A stretch of 64,000 bases of DNA, taken from SHZI01 sp040080965 (GTDB lineage Bacteria; Pseudomonadota; Gammaproteobacteria; Steroidobacterales; GCA-2729495). Shown piece by piece: positions 8,436 through 17,826 of this stretch. Position numbers and translations under genes: made by a program. The notes under the pieces were generated by a model, which saw nothing but the letters and a program-made list of their open reading frames with translations, had not been told where the DNA came from and made no database searches. The stretch covers positions 124,001 through 188,000 of the forward strand of contig JBEBHH010000003.1 of NCBI GenBank assembly GCA_040080965.1, written 5' to 3'. Position 1 is the first letter of the stretch. The number at the start of each line of letters is the position of its first letter.

Positions 8436-9645
8436 GACGCTGGCGCTCGCGCTGCGCACGCTCCGGCGCAATCCGTTGCGGAGCCTGTTCATGCTCCTCG
8501 GCGTGGCGGTGGGCATCGCCTCGCTGGTGGCGATGGCATCGGTGGGCGAGGCCACCCGGCAGGAGACCCTGCGGCAGTTCAAGCGCATGGTGGGCACCTT
8601 CGACCGGATCAGCGTCCAGCCGGGCGGAGCCCGCAGCCGGGGCATGCCCTCGCTGACCACCGTCGAGCCCACGCTGACCTTCGAGGACGCCGCTGCGATC
8701 GAGGCCGGGATCCCCAACGTCCGACGCGTGTCCCGGGAGCAGAGCGCCTTCGACATCGACGTGAAGGCCCGGGACCGGACGGCCACCACCTCCATCTGGG
8801 GCGTCTCGCCGGAGTGGATGGAAATCCGTGGCGACGACGTCACCGTCGGCCGGGGCATCAGCCGGGAAGACGTGGACACCCTGGCCCGCGTCACCGTGAT
8901 CGGCGAAGACCTGCGGAAGGAGCTGTTCCCGGACGAGGATCCCGTCGGCAAGACGCTGCGGATCGCCGAGGTCCCGTTCACGGTACTCGGCGTGCTCGTG
9001 CCGCGCGGTGCGGGCCCCGGAGGTTCCAGCCTCGACAACCTGCTGCTGATTCCGGTCAGCACTGCGTCCAAGCGGCTGTTCAACAGGGACTACCTGACGA
9101 ACATCGCCGTGCAGCTCGGGGATCCTGGCCAGTCCGAGGAGGCGATTGCCGCCATCACGGCGCTGCTTCGTGAGCGCCACGGCATCGTGCCGCCCGTGGA
9201 GGACAACTTTACCGTAAGCAATCCCCGGGCCGCCGCCGAGCGCGTGGAGGAGGTGGACACAACGCTTTCCGCCGTGCTGGTCGGCATCGCCGCGATTGCG
9301 ACCCTGATCGGCGGTGTGGTGATCATGAGCCTGATGCTGATCTCGGTGTCGGAGCGCCGGCGGGAAATCGGCGTGCGGCGGGCCGTCGGCGCCACCCGGG
9401 GCGACGTGCTTCGCCAGTTCCTGGTGGAGGCGGCGCTGATCTCCGCCCTGGGCGGAGTCGTAGGCGTGTTCCTGGGCGTCGCGGGCGCCGCCGTGGCGGC
9501 TTTCCAGCAGCAGTTGCCGCCGGCGTTCCTGTGGGGCGCGATGGCCGGCGCTGTCGGGCTTGCAACGCTGATTGGCCTCGTCTTTGGTCTCCAGCCCGCG
9601 TGGCGGGCCGCGAACGTGGATCCCATCCAGGCCCTGCGTTCGTGA
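8422..9645 (+). CDS. MacB-like FtsX-domain permease, first subunit
   Basis: This encodes a 407-residue permease. The order is an N-terminal transmembrane helix (about residues 18-38), a large periplasmic MacB_PCD domain, then an FtsX domain with three C-terminal helices. The conserved coupling segment SERRREIGVRRAVGATRGDV precedes the last helices. It has no ATPase domain and would use the upstream ATP-binding protein. The start at 8422 overlaps that gene. It is related to the next permease, so the exporter is probably a heterodimer. Confidence 0.9.
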   Translation: MSWARTLALALRTLRRNPLRSLFMLLGVAVGIASLVAMASVGEATRQETLRQFKRMVGTFDRISVQPGGARSRGMPSLTTVEPTLTFEDAAAIEAGIPNVRRVSREQSAFDIDVKARDRTATTSIWGVSPEWMEIRGDDVTVGRGISREDVDTLARVTVIGEDLRKELFPDEDPVGKTLRIAEVPFTVLGVLVPRGAGPGGSSLDNLLLIPVSTASKRLFNRDYLTNIAVQLGDPGQSEEAIAAITALLRERHGIVPPVEDNFTVSNPRAAAERVEEVDTTLSAVLVGIAAIATLIGGVVIMSLMLISVSERRREIGVRRAVGATRGDVLRQFLVEAALISALGGVVGVFLGVAGAAVAAFQQQLPPAFLWGAMAGAVGLATLIGLVFGLQPAWRAANVDPIQALRS

Positions 9646-9655
9646 TGCGCAGCTG

Positions 9656-10879
9656 ATGGACCACTGGCGGCGCCTGCTGCCCGGGATCGGCCGCCAGCTC
9701 TGGCGCTACAAGCTGCGGTCGGGGCTCGTGATCCTCTGCGCGGCGCTCGGCGTTGCCGGGGCAACCACCGCCGTGAACTACGCCTCGGGCGGGCGCCAGG
9801 AGGTCCTCAGCCAGATCCGGCGCCTGGGCAGCAACGTGCTGACGATCAGCGCCGAGCAGAGCCGCGGGGTCGCCGACCGGGCGCGCACGGGAGCGATCGT
9901 AACCACCCTCGTGCCGGCGGACTACGTTGCCATACGGCGGGAAACCGCGGGCATCGTCCGGTCCTCGGCCCGGGTCTCGGGGTCGCTGCGGCTGAAGGCG
10001 GGCTTCCTGTCGAAGGTTGCGCCGGTGGTCGGTGTGGAGCCCACCTGGTTCGCGATGAAATCCTGGGAAGTCACCGTGGGCAGCCTCTACACCGACGAGG
10101 ACGAGAAGCGCTCGGCGCGGGTCGCCGTCATCGGCGCGACGGTCGCACGGGACCTGTACGGCGACGAGTCACCCGTGGGCGAGCGGCTATTCATCAACCG
10201 GGTGCCGTTTGAGGTGGCGGGCGTGCTGCGCGAACGGGGCGCGGGCCTGGATGGCAGCTCGGAGGACGGTCAGGTCTACGTGCCGCTGAACACGGCCATG
10301 CGGCGGCTGCTGAACGTGGATCACTACGCCGCGATCCTTCTTGAGCTGGACGGACCGCCGCGGATGCCCGGGGCGACGCGCGATGTCACGGCGCTGCTGC
10401 GGGAACGCCACCGCATGTCTGCCAACCGGCCGGACGACTTTCGCGTCCAGAGCCAGACGGACCTCATCACGGCGCAGCTTTCGTCCGCCGACCGGCTCGC
10501 CTTCCTGGTGCGCTGGATCGGCCGCAGCGGGCTCGCCGTTGCCGGCCTCGGCATCCTGGCCATCGCCTGGATCACGGTCCGGGACCGCACCCGGGAAATC
10601 GGCACCCGGCGCGCGCTGGGTGCCACGGCGCCGGACATCTTCTTCCAGTTTGCCGCGGAGGCTGGGCTGCTGGCTGTCATCGGGGCCCTGGCGGGGCTGG
10701 CGATCGGCGTGATTGCGTCGCGGGTCCTTGCGACCCAGGCAGGCCTGCCCCTGGTGGTGGACGCGGGCAACGCAGTGGTGGCGCTCATACTCGCCGTCGC
10801 GCTCAACCTGACGTTCGCCAGCTGGCCCGCGCTTCGCGCCGCGCGGATGGACCCGATCCGGGCGCTACGGCACGAGTAG
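9656..10879 (+). CDS. MacB-like FtsX-domain permease, second subunit
   Basis: This 407-residue permease has the same layout as its upstream neighbour: one N-terminal helix, a periplasmic domain and an FtsX-type three-helix C-terminus with DRTREIGTRRALGATAPDI. I placed the start at ATG 9656, which begins MDHWRRLLPG, ten bases after the preceding stop; an upstream in-frame extension would lie inside the other gene. Equal length and shared motifs point to duplication followed by divergence. This is the last gene of the PadR-linked operon. The substrate is unknown; antibiotics, peptides and lipoproteins are all known for the family. Confidence 0.88.
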   Translation: MDHWRRLLPGIGRQLWRYKLRSGLVILCAALGVAGATTAVNYASGGRQEVLSQIRRLGSNVLTISAEQSRGVADRARTGAIVTTLVPADYVAIRRETAGIVRSSARVSGSLRLKAGFLSKVAPVVGVEPTWFAMKSWEVTVGSLYTDEDEKRSARVAVIGATVARDLYGDESPVGERLFINRVPFEVAGVLRERGAGLDGSSEDGQVYVPLNTAMRRLLNVDHYAAILLELDGPPRMPGATRDVTALLRERHRMSANRPDDFRVQSQTDLITAQLSSADRLAFLVRWIGRSGLAVAGLGILAIAWITVRDRTREIGTRRALGATAPDIFFQFAAEAGLLAVIGALAGLAIGVIASRVLATQAGLPLVVDAGNAVVALILAVALNLTFASWPALRAARMDPIRALRHE

Positions 10880-10884
10880 GTATT

Positions 10885-10911
10885 GGTGCCGGCACTTCGG
10901 TTTCGGAAAGT
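10885..10911 (+). repeat. 27-base dispersed repeat, copy A
   Basis: This 27-base segment begins GGTGCCGGCACTTCGGTT and recurs at 12514-12540 with two mismatches. Both copies are intergenic and in the same orientation. I do not recognise a named family. Confidence 0.6.
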
Positions 10912-11030
10912 TTCTGGTGACGCGCTAACCGGTAGACGGGTAGTCAGGATTCGGCTAAAACGCTCGCAGCGGACCCCTCACCAGACCGGGATCCGCACAA
11001 ACAACCGGACGCATTCAGGGAGTACAGCGA

Positions 11031-12059
11031 ATGACTCGAGTTTCGAACGGGCGAATTGCGATGACGCTGCTGGCCATGGCCACGGGTCTCGCCACGCCGG
11101 CCTCCTTCGGCATCACGATCGGCGGTGGCGGCGACGCCCGCGAAGTGGACCTTGCGGCAACCTATGACCTGGCCGCGGCTCCCGCGACCACGGCGCCAAC
11201 CTACATCGTGGCGCGGGGCACGCCGAAAAACGTCGCCAAGGTCGCCATCGTCAGTTTCTGCGTTGGCATAGTCGATGCCCGCAGCGTTGGGGGCAGCTCC
11301 GGGCCCTACTCGGCCTCGGCGTCGTCGCCGTTTCCAGGAACCCTGGATCCGCAGCGCCTGGGTGAAGTCGCCAATGGCTATCGCGAACAGCTGGTTGCCG
11401 ATCTGCGGGCAGCCGGGATCGAGGTGCTCGAGCACGAGGATCTCGCCGCGCGGCCGACGTACCAGAAGCTCGCCGCGAAGATGACGACGGACGGGTTCGA
11501 GACCGTCGATTCCTATGAGCTCGGCAAGGGCACCTGGGCGAACAACCGGGTCCAGGTCATCTCGCCCGGCGCGCGGCCCGCCCTCAAGGACTGCCGCAAA
11601 CTGACGCCGGGCACGCAGATGAGCTTCGCGAAGGCGATGTACGAGAAGGACATGGATGGCATCACGATGCTGTCGGCCAACGTGACGCTGGACTTCGCCA
11701 AGGCCAAGGCGGCGGGCGGCTTCTTCCGTGGCGCAAAGGCGGACCTGGAGTACGGTCAGTATGTCGCGCCGGGGATTGACAGCACGTCGTTCCAGTTCGC
11801 TGGCAAGAGCGGCGGCGGCACCCTGTGGCTCAAGCAGGCCATCGTGGCAGCACAGAATCCGTTCGCCGAGGGCGGGAAGGGCGAGAAGACCACTGACGTG
11901 AAGATGGACAACGAGTACGACCCGGACTCATCGTCCACCCGCACGACCAGCCAGTCCACGGCCGTGTCGGCGGACATGGACCTCTGGTACTCGAATGCCG
12001 CGGGCGAACTCAAGGCACTCTCCGGAATGCTCGCGGAGACGCTCAAGGCCAGCAAGTAA
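11031..12059 (+). CDS. Exported protein of unknown function
   Basis: This encodes a 342-residue protein. AGGGAG at 11018-11023 supports the ATG at 11031. A signal-like hydrophobic stretch (TLLAMATGLATPASF) is followed by a Gly/Ala-rich segment. Residues about 70-150 have an alpha/beta pattern (VAKVAIVSFCVGIVD, then YREQLVADLRAAGIEVLEHEDL), which recalls periplasmic proteins that assemble around a nucleotide- or TolB-N-like fold. I cannot assign a family. It has no obvious operon partner, because the next gene converges on it. Sequence and codon use look like a normal expressed gene. Confidence 0.75.
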   Translation: MTRVSNGRIAMTLLAMATGLATPASFGITIGGGGDAREVDLAATYDLAAAPATTAPTYIVARGTPKNVAKVAIVSFCVGIVDARSVGGSSGPYSASASSPFPGTLDPQRLGEVANGYREQLVADLRAAGIEVLEHEDLAARPTYQKLAAKMTTDGFETVDSYELGKGTWANNRVQVISPGARPALKDCRKLTPGTQMSFAKAMYEKDMDGITMLSANVTLDFAKAKAAGGFFRGAKADLEYGQYVAPGIDSTSFQFAGKSGGGTLWLKQAIVAAQNPFAEGGKGEKTTDVKMDNEYDPDSSSTRTTSQSTAVSADMDLWYSNAAGELKALSGMLAETLKASK

Positions 12060-12090
12060 AAGGGATTGGTGTCGGTACCGCGGATTCCGC

Positions 12091-12429
12091 CTACTTGCTC
12101 TTCTCCAGCATGTAAGCCACCGCTGCCCGGATCTCCGCGTCACTGCACGCGGTGCACCCGCCACGCGCGGCCATCTTGCCGATACCTGACAGGGAGGTAG
12201 CCGTCAGGCCGTCCACGCCCTTGGGCGCCAGGGCCTGCCAGTCCGCCTTGTCGCCCACCGTCGGGGCACCGCTGAAAAACCCGCCAATTCCGCCGGTGTG
12301 ACAGTTCGCGCAGGCGGCGTCGAACACCACCTTGCCCGACCGGGGCGCCTTGGCCTGCCCGCTCGCGAAGGAGAAAGCGCCAAACGTCAGCAATACGGCC
12401 ACGGCAATGCCCGACTTGTGAAAGCTCAT
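12091..12429 (-). CDS. Cytochrome c5-like monohaem c-type cytochrome
   Basis: This 112-residue periplasmic cytochrome starts at the ATG whose complement is 12427-12429, where a GGGGGA ribosome site precedes it and a signal peptide (to about residue 25) follows. The haem motif is CANCH (Cys40, Cys43, His44) and Met86 is the likely sixth ligand. A second cysteine pair (Cys92, Cys95, in GGCTACSD) is the feature that marks c5/c555 cytochromes, as is the C-terminal AVAYMLEKS helix. It would carry electrons between periplasmic or membrane redox partners. No partner is encoded next to it. Confidence 0.9.
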   Translation of the reverse strand: MSFHKSGIAVAVLLTFGAFSFASGQAKAPRSGKVVFDAACANCHTGGIGGFFSGAPTVGDKADWQALAPKGVDGLTATSLSGIGKMAARGGCTACSDAEIRAAVAYMLEKSK

Positions 12430-12734
12430 GACGGTTATCCCCCGAAAAGTATGATGATGGTCTGCCAGACAATAGCCAATGTCCGGCTCCGTACGGTGCG
12501 GTCTATTGCCGCCGGTGCCGGTACTTCGGTTGCGGAAAGTCCCTGACGCTGCGTTCGGCGGTCCGTCCTGATCAGCTGGGCGATGCCGTTCGATCAGCGA
12601 CACCAGCACGCCGAGGGCGGCAACCAGGTTGGCGGCAGAATGCCAAGCTGACCCGCCGTCCACCCGCCCGACAAGCCAGCCAGCCTCCGGGCGGCTACAC
12701 TGGACCCCGGACCCGCCGGAGCCCGTGAGCCCCC
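12430..12734. other. 305-base intergenic region between divergent genes
   Basis: This gap separates the leftward cytochrome gene from the rightward RND adaptor gene and should hold both promoters. It contains the second copy of the 27-base repeat (12514-12540) and a TTGGC-N8-GCCAA dyad (12629-12646). I see no convincing -35/-10 pair, RNA gene or small reading frame with a ribosome site. Confidence 0.5.
12514..12540 (+). repeat. 27-base dispersed repeat, copy B
   Basis: This matches 10885-10911 at 25 of 27 positions in the same orientation, 1.6 kb away. Both copies start GGTGCCGG and end CGGAAAGT. Confidence 0.6.
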
Positions 12735-13832
12735 ATGAACCGACGCGCCCTCGCCATTGCCGTTGTCGCCATCCTCGCCGTCGTGGCTGTCCTCGCCGGC
12801 ATCAAGTACTGGCGTGTCTCGTCGATGATTGCCGCAGCGTCGGCCTTCGGCGAGCCGGCGGAGACGATCCAGGTCGCCGCCGCGCGGCCCATCAGGTGGC
12901 AGGCGGAGACGAGCGCTGCGGGCACCGTCGTGGCCGCCCAGTACGTCACGCTGCGCAACGAGCTGTCGGGCACCGTGGCGGCCGTGCGCTTCCGCTCCGG
13001 GCAGGTGGTCGAGGAGGGCCAGCCGCTGCTGGAGCTCGACACGCGCACGGAGCGCGCGGAACGGCGGAGCGCCGAGGCGGACATCGGCCTCGCGCGCCTC
13101 ACCGTGGAACGCACCCGGAAGCTCGTCGAGCAGAAGGCCGGCACGCAGGCGGAAGTGGACCGGGCAGAGGCCCAGCTGGCCCAGGCGGAGGCGCGGCGGG
13201 ATGTCATAGCCACCGCCATCGCCCGCAAGGTGATGCGCGCCCCGTTCCGCGGCCGCATCGGCCTGCGCGACATCCACCCCGGGCAGTACCTCGCCGAGGG
13301 TACCGAACTCACCACGCTCGAGAGCATCGCGGACAGCGTCTACGTCGACTTCCGCCTGCCCCAGGAGTCTGTGGCCCGGCTGTCACCCGGTGCCGAGGTG
13401 AAGATCGCCGGCGGGGCCCTGGTGGAGCCGGCAACTGCCGCGGTGCGGGCCATCGACTCCCGCGCCGACGAAGCCTCCCGCACGGTGCGCGTGCGCGCCG
13501 AGGTCGCAGGACTCGGTGAACTGCTGAAGCCTGGCACGTTCGTCGACGTCACGGTTGCTCCCGAGGCAGCACGGCCCGTGCTGGCCGTGCCGCTCGCCGC
13601 CGTCCGGCGCGCCGCCTACGGCGACCACGTGTTCGTGATCGGCGCCGCCGCGGCGGGCGAGAAGGGCCCCCGCGCCGTGCAGCGCTTCGTGCGCACCGGG
13701 CCCGTGGTGGGCACGGACATCATCATCCTCGACGGCCTGGCCGCCGGCGATCGCGTCGCCACCGAAGGTTCCTTCAAGCTGCGACAGGGCTCGCTCGTGC
13801 AGGTCTCCGACGGCAAGGCAGCGGGCTCGTGA
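12735..13832 (+). CDS. RND efflux periplasmic adaptor (membrane fusion protein)
   Basis: This encodes a 365-residue adaptor with one N-terminal anchor helix (residues 5-25), a lipoyl half (LRNELSGTVAAVRFRSGQVVE), a short coiled-coil hairpin (LTVERTRKLVEQKAGTQAE), the second lipoyl half (MRAPFRGRIGLRDIHPGQYL) and a beta-barrel. This is the MexA/MdtA-like RND adaptor layout. The stop overlaps the GTG start of the RND pump, so the two are cotranslated. No outer-membrane factor follows, so the pair must recruit a TolC-like protein from elsewhere. Confidence 0.92.
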   Translation: MNRRALAIAVVAILAVVAVLAGIKYWRVSSMIAAASAFGEPAETIQVAAARPIRWQAETSAAGTVVAAQYVTLRNELSGTVAAVRFRSGQVVEEGQPLLELDTRTERAERRSAEADIGLARLTVERTRKLVEQKAGTQAEVDRAEAQLAQAEARRDVIATAIARKVMRAPFRGRIGLRDIHPGQYLAEGTELTTLESIADSVYVDFRLPQESVARLSPGAEVKIAGGALVEPATAAVRAIDSRADEASRTVRVRAEVAGLGELLKPGTFVDVTVAPEAARPVLAVPLAAVRRAAYGDHVFVIGAAAAGEKGPRAVQRFVRTGPVVGTDIIILDGLAAGDRVATEGSFKLRQGSLVQVSDGKAAGS

Positions 13833-16800
13833 AGGGCTTCCTCGCGACGTTCATCAACCGGCCGGTACTCGCCCTGGTGGCGAGCCTCGCCATCCTGCTG
13901 GTCGGCGGCCGGGCCGCGCAGAACCTGCCGGTCCAGCAGTTCCCGCGCATCGAGAGTGCCGCCATCCAGGTGCAGACCGTGTACATCGGCGCCAGCGCCG
14001 AGGTGGTGCGCGGCTTCATCACCACGCCGATCGAGCGCGTGCTGGCCACCGTCTCCGGCGTGGACTACGTCGAGTCCACGAGCGCCGCCAGCCTCTCCAG
14101 CGTGACCGTTCGCCTCAAGCTCAACGAGGACGTCAACGTCGCGCTTACCGAGATCGGCGCGCGCCTCGACCAGATCCGCGCCGAACTGCCGGCCGAGGCC
14201 GAGCCGCCCACCACCCAGGTGTTCCGCGCGGACCGGCCCTACGCCACCTTCTACATCAGCTTCAAGTCCGACGCCCTTGATCGCGCCCAGGTCACCGAGT
14301 ACCTCACCCGCACCCTGCAGCCCAGCCTCTCGACGCTGCCGGGCGTGCAGCGGGCCGAGGTGGAGGGCGGCACCGCCCTCGCCATGCGGGTCTGGCTCGA
14401 TCCCGACCGCATGGCCGCGCTGGGCATGGGCGCCACGGAGGTCTGGGACGCGCTCCGCCGCAACAACTACCTGTCGGCGCTCGGCCGCACCGAGGGCCAG
14501 GGTGTGCAGGTGGACCTCCTCGCCAATACCGACCTGCGCAGTCCCGAGGAATTCGCCGACCTGGTGGTGCGCCAGGTGGAAGGCGCCACCGTGCGGCTCA
14601 GGGACATTGCCCGCGTGGAGCTCGGCGCCGAGGAGGCCGCGGTGGAGTCCCGGGAGAATGGCGAGCCGGCCGTGTTCATGGCTATCTGGACGCTGCCCGG
14701 CGTGAACGAGCTGGAGGTGGCCGACGCCCTGTACGCGAGACTCGACGAGATCCGCCCGGCGCTCCCCGCCGGCATGCGCATGCTGGTGGGCTATGACGGC
14801 ACCGTATACATGCGCAATGCCCTGGAGGGCATCGCCACGACGCTGGTCGAGACGGTCGCGATCGTGGCGCTGGTGGTCTTCCTGTTTATGGGTTCCCTGC
14901 GTTCGGCGCTGGTGCCGCTGGTGGCCATCCCGATCTCCCTGGTCGGCACCGCCGCCTTCATGTACCTGCTCGGCTTCTCCCTTAACCTGCTCACCCTGCT
15001 GGCAGTGGTGCTGTCGGTCGGCCTGGTCGTGGATGACGCCATTGTCGTGGTCGAGAACGTGCAGCGCCTGGTCGATCGCGGCATGGGCCGGGTCGAGGCC
15101 GCCCTGGCCAGCGCCCGGCAGCTCTTCGCGCCCATCGTGTCCATGACCATCACGCTGGCCGCCGTGTATGCGCCCATCGGCTTCCTGTCCGGGCTTACCG
15201 GCGTGCTGTTCAAGGAGTTTGCGTTCACGCTGGCCATGGCCGTGATCATGTCCGGCCTGGTGGCGCTGACCCTCTCGCCCGTCATGAGCGCGCGCCTCGT
15301 CCGCAAGCCGGACGAACGCACGCGGCTCTCGGCCTGGGTCACGGAGCGCTTCGAGCGGACCCGGAACTGGTACGCCGGCGTGCTCGATGCCACGTTTGCG
15401 CAGCGGAACCTCGCGCTGCTGGTGGGCGCCGCGACAGTCGTGCTGCTCGTGCCGCTCTTCCTGCTGTCACCCCGGGAACTGGCCCCGACCGAGGACCAGG
15501 GCGAGATCAGCTTCTACGTGGAGAGCGCACCGGACGCCTCGGTGCGCTACACGGCGGACCGCACCTCCGAGGTTGTGCTGAAGCTGCTGGAGCTGCCGGA
15601 GGCCTATATCAGCTGGGAGATCTCGCTGCCCAGCTCCGCCTTCGGCGGCCTGATGCTGAAGGACTATGCCGACCGGGACCGGAGCGCCGAAGAGATCCTG
15701 CCCCAGGCCTTCGGCATCGTGGGCCAGGTGCCCGGCGTGCGCACTTTCGTCTCGCTGATGGCGGCGCTGCCGGGCGCGGGGCAGTTCGATGTGGAACTGG
15801 TCGTCACCTCCACCGAGGGGGCCGAGGCGATGGCCCCGGTGGCCCAGGCCATGGTGGCGGCCGCCATGGAAGCGAATGTGTTCATGTTTGCCGACACGGA
15901 CCTCAAGATCGACGTCTCCCAGGCCAACGTGGTGATCGACCGGGACCGGGTTGCCGATCTCGGCCTGGACCTGACCCGGGTGGGCCAGGACTTGGGCGTG
16001 CTGCTGGCCGGCGGCTACGTGAACCGCTTCAACCTGGACGGCCGCAGCTACAAGGTGATCCCCCAGGTGGGCGACGCCGAGCGGCGTGACGCGAGCCGTC
16101 TGCTGGACCTCAAGGTCATGGGCCCCGACGGCAACCTGATCCCGGTCTCCAGCTTCGCCCGGATCGAGAGCAGCGCCGCGCCGCGCTCCCTGAACCGCTT
16201 CCAGCAGCGGAACTCTTTCCGGGTGAACGGTGGCGTGTATCCGGGCCTTACCAAGGAGCAGGGGCTCGCCGCGCTGGAGGCCGCCGCGAAGCGCATCCTG
16301 CCGCCGGGCTACACCATCGACTATGCCGGCGAGTCCCGGCAGCTGCGCACCGAGGGTGCCACGCTGTCCAGCACGCTGCTCTTCGCCGTCATCCTGATCT
16401 ACCTGGTGCTCACGGCCCAGTTCGGCAACTTCCGGGACCCGCTGGTCATCCTGCTCGCTTCCGTGCCCCTGGCGCTCACCAGCGCACTGGTGTTTACCTT
16501 CCTGGAATTCACCACGATCAATATCTTCTCCCAGGTGGGGCTCATCACCCTGGTGGGCCTCATCGCCAAGAACGGCATCCTCATCGTGGAGTTCGCCAAC
16601 AAGCTGCGCGAGCAGGGAATGGACCGGGTGGCTGCGATCCGCGAAGCCTCGCTGGAGCGGCTGCGGCCGGTGCTCATGACCACCGCGGCGACCGTGTTCG
16701 GCCACCTGCCGCTGGTGCTGGTTTCCGGGCCCGGCGCGGCCGCGCGCAACAGCATCGGCATCGTGCTCGTGGCCGGCATGGCCATCGGCACGCTGTTCAC

Positions 16801-16915
16801 CCTGCTGATACTTCCGGCGGTCTACCTGTGGCTCGCCGGGGAGCACCAGGCCGAGCGGGCACCGGCCCCCGGGCTGGTTCCCGAGGGGACGGACGCCCTG
16901 CGGCTCACCACCTAG
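13829..16915 (+). CDS. RND-family multidrug efflux transporter (HAE1 type)
   Basis: This is a 1028-residue inner-membrane proton antiporter. It starts at GTG 13829, overlapping the adaptor stop. It has twelve expected membrane helices split by two large periplasmic loops, and the TM4 proton-relay motif reads VVDDAIVVVEN. The second half repeats the pattern (LITLVGLIAKNGILIVEFANKLREQG). The sequence resembles MexW/MuxB/MdtB-like pumps more than metal exporters. Its stop shares a CTAG tetranucleotide with the stop of convergent uppP. Substrates cannot be predicted. Confidence 0.95.
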   Translation: MKGFLATFINRPVLALVASLAILLVGGRAAQNLPVQQFPRIESAAIQVQTVYIGASAEVVRGFITTPIERVLATVSGVDYVESTSAASLSSVTVRLKLNEDVNVALTEIGARLDQIRAELPAEAEPPTTQVFRADRPYATFYISFKSDALDRAQVTEYLTRTLQPSLSTLPGVQRAEVEGGTALAMRVWLDPDRMAALGMGATEVWDALRRNNYLSALGRTEGQGVQVDLLANTDLRSPEEFADLVVRQVEGATVRLRDIARVELGAEEAAVESRENGEPAVFMAIWTLPGVNELEVADALYARLDEIRPALPAGMRMLVGYDGTVYMRNALEGIATTLVETVAIVALVVFLFMGSLRSALVPLVAIPISLVGTAAFMYLLGFSLNLLTLLAVVLSVGLVVDDAIVVVENVQRLVDRGMGRVEAALASARQLFAPIVSMTITLAAVYAPIGFLSGLTGVLFKEFAFTLAMAVIMSGLVALTLSPVMSARLVRKPDERTRLSAWVTERFERTRNWYAGVLDATFAQRNLALLVGAATVVLLVPLFLLSPRELAPTEDQGEISFYVESAPDASVRYTADRTSEVVLKLLELPEAYISWEISLPSSAFGGLMLKDYADRDRSAEEILPQAFGIVGQVPGVRTFVSLMAALPGAGQFDVELVVTSTEGAEAMAPVAQAMVAAAMEANVFMFADTDLKIDVSQANVVIDRDRVADLGLDLTRVGQDLGVLLAGGYVNRFNLDGRSYKVIPQVGDAERRDASRLLDLKVMGPDGNLIPVSSFARIESSAAPRSLNRFQQRNSFRVNGGVYPGLTKEQGLAALEAAAKRILPPGYTIDYAGESRQLRTEGATLSSTLLFAVILIYLVLTAQFGNFRDPLVILLASVPLALTSALVFTFLEFTTINIFSQVGLITLVGLIAKNGILIVEFANKLREQGMDRVAAIREASLERLRPVLMTTAATVFGHLPLVLVSGPGAAARNSIGIVLVAGMAIGTLFTLLILPAVYLWLAGEHQAERAPAPGLVPEGTDALRLTT

Positions 16916-17736
16916 CCCGCGCTCCAGCTCACCAGGCCGGTCCAGGCCGTGGCGAGCACCAGCACGCCGAACACGATCCGGTACCAGGCGAACACCGTGA
17001 AGTCGTGGGAGACGATGAAGCGCAGCAGCCAGCGGATGCAGAGGAAGGCGGAGACGAAGGACGTCACGAGGCCCACGGCAATCATGCCGAGATCGTCAGC
17101 GGCGAAGAGCTCGCGGTTCTTCCAGGCGTCATAGGCGCCCGCGGCGATCAGGGTAGGCACCGCGAGGAAGAACGAGAACTCGGTGGCCGCCTTGCGGGAA
17201 AAACCGAACAGGAGGCCGCCGATGATGGTCGCTCCGGACCGGGACGTACCGGGAACCAGGGCGAAGCACTGGGCGAAGCCGACGAGCAGCGCGTCCCGCC
17301 ACGTCATCTCGTCCACCGAGGTGATCCGCACCGTGTGCGTGCGCCGCTCCGCCCAGAGGATCACGAAGGCGCCGACGATGAAGGCGATGGCCACCGGCAC
17401 CGGACGGAACAGGTTTTCCTTGATGGCACTGCCGAAGAGCAGGCCGAGGACTGCGGCGGGCAGGAAGGCCACGCCCACGTTGACCGCGAAGCGTTGTGCC
17501 CCCGGGTCGGTGAACAGCCCCGAGAGCACGCGGCCAAACCGGGCCCGGTACTCCCAGACCACCGCCAGCATGGCGCCGGTCTGGATCACGATCTCGAAGA
17601 TCTTGCCCTTGGCGTCGTTGAAGCCCAGCAGGTCGCCCACCAGGATCAGGTGACCGGTCGACGAAATGGGCAGGAATTCGGTGAGGCCTTCAACGATGCC
17701 GAGGATGAAGGCCTTCAGCAGCAGTACGCCATCCAT
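16912..17736 (-). CDS. uppP: Undecaprenyl-diphosphate phosphatase
   Basis: This encodes a 274-residue integral membrane enzyme that dephosphorylates undecaprenyl pyrophosphate, recycling the lipid carrier for peptidoglycan and giving bacitracin tolerance. Conserved blocks are present: GIVEGLTEFLPISSTGHLIL near the N-terminus and FALVPGTSRSGATIIGGLL in the centre, both parts of the BacA/UppP active site. I placed the start at the ATG complementing 17734-17736, which gives the normal family length; the frame continues upstream without homology. It converges on the RND pump and overlaps it by four bases. The divergent metal-efflux cluster begins 90 bases away. Confidence 0.95.
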   Translation of the reverse strand: MDGVLLLKAFILGIVEGLTEFLPISSTGHLILVGDLLGFNDAKGKIFEIVIQTGAMLAVVWEYRARFGRVLSGLFTDPGAQRFAVNVGVAFLPAAVLGLLFGSAIKENLFRPVPVAIAFIVGAFVILWAERRTHTVRITSVDEMTWRDALLVGFAQCFALVPGTSRSGATIIGGLLFGFSRKAATEFSFFLAVPTLIAAGAYDAWKNRELFAADDLGMIAVGLVTSFVSAFLCIRWLLRFIVSHDFTVFAWYRIVFGVLVLATAWTGLVSWSAG

Positions 17737-17826
17737 GGAGTTCGGGGCCAGACCGGGGCGGAAAGTATAGCTGGCACGGTGAACCGGCTGGACAGGTTTC
17801 CGGCGTCCAGCGTAACCTCCGCCCCT

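Noticed and set aside
16828..17826. Upstream extension of the small Cys/His-rich protein frame
   Set aside because: It is antisense to uppP and has no signal peptide. ATG 17827 gives a proper one.
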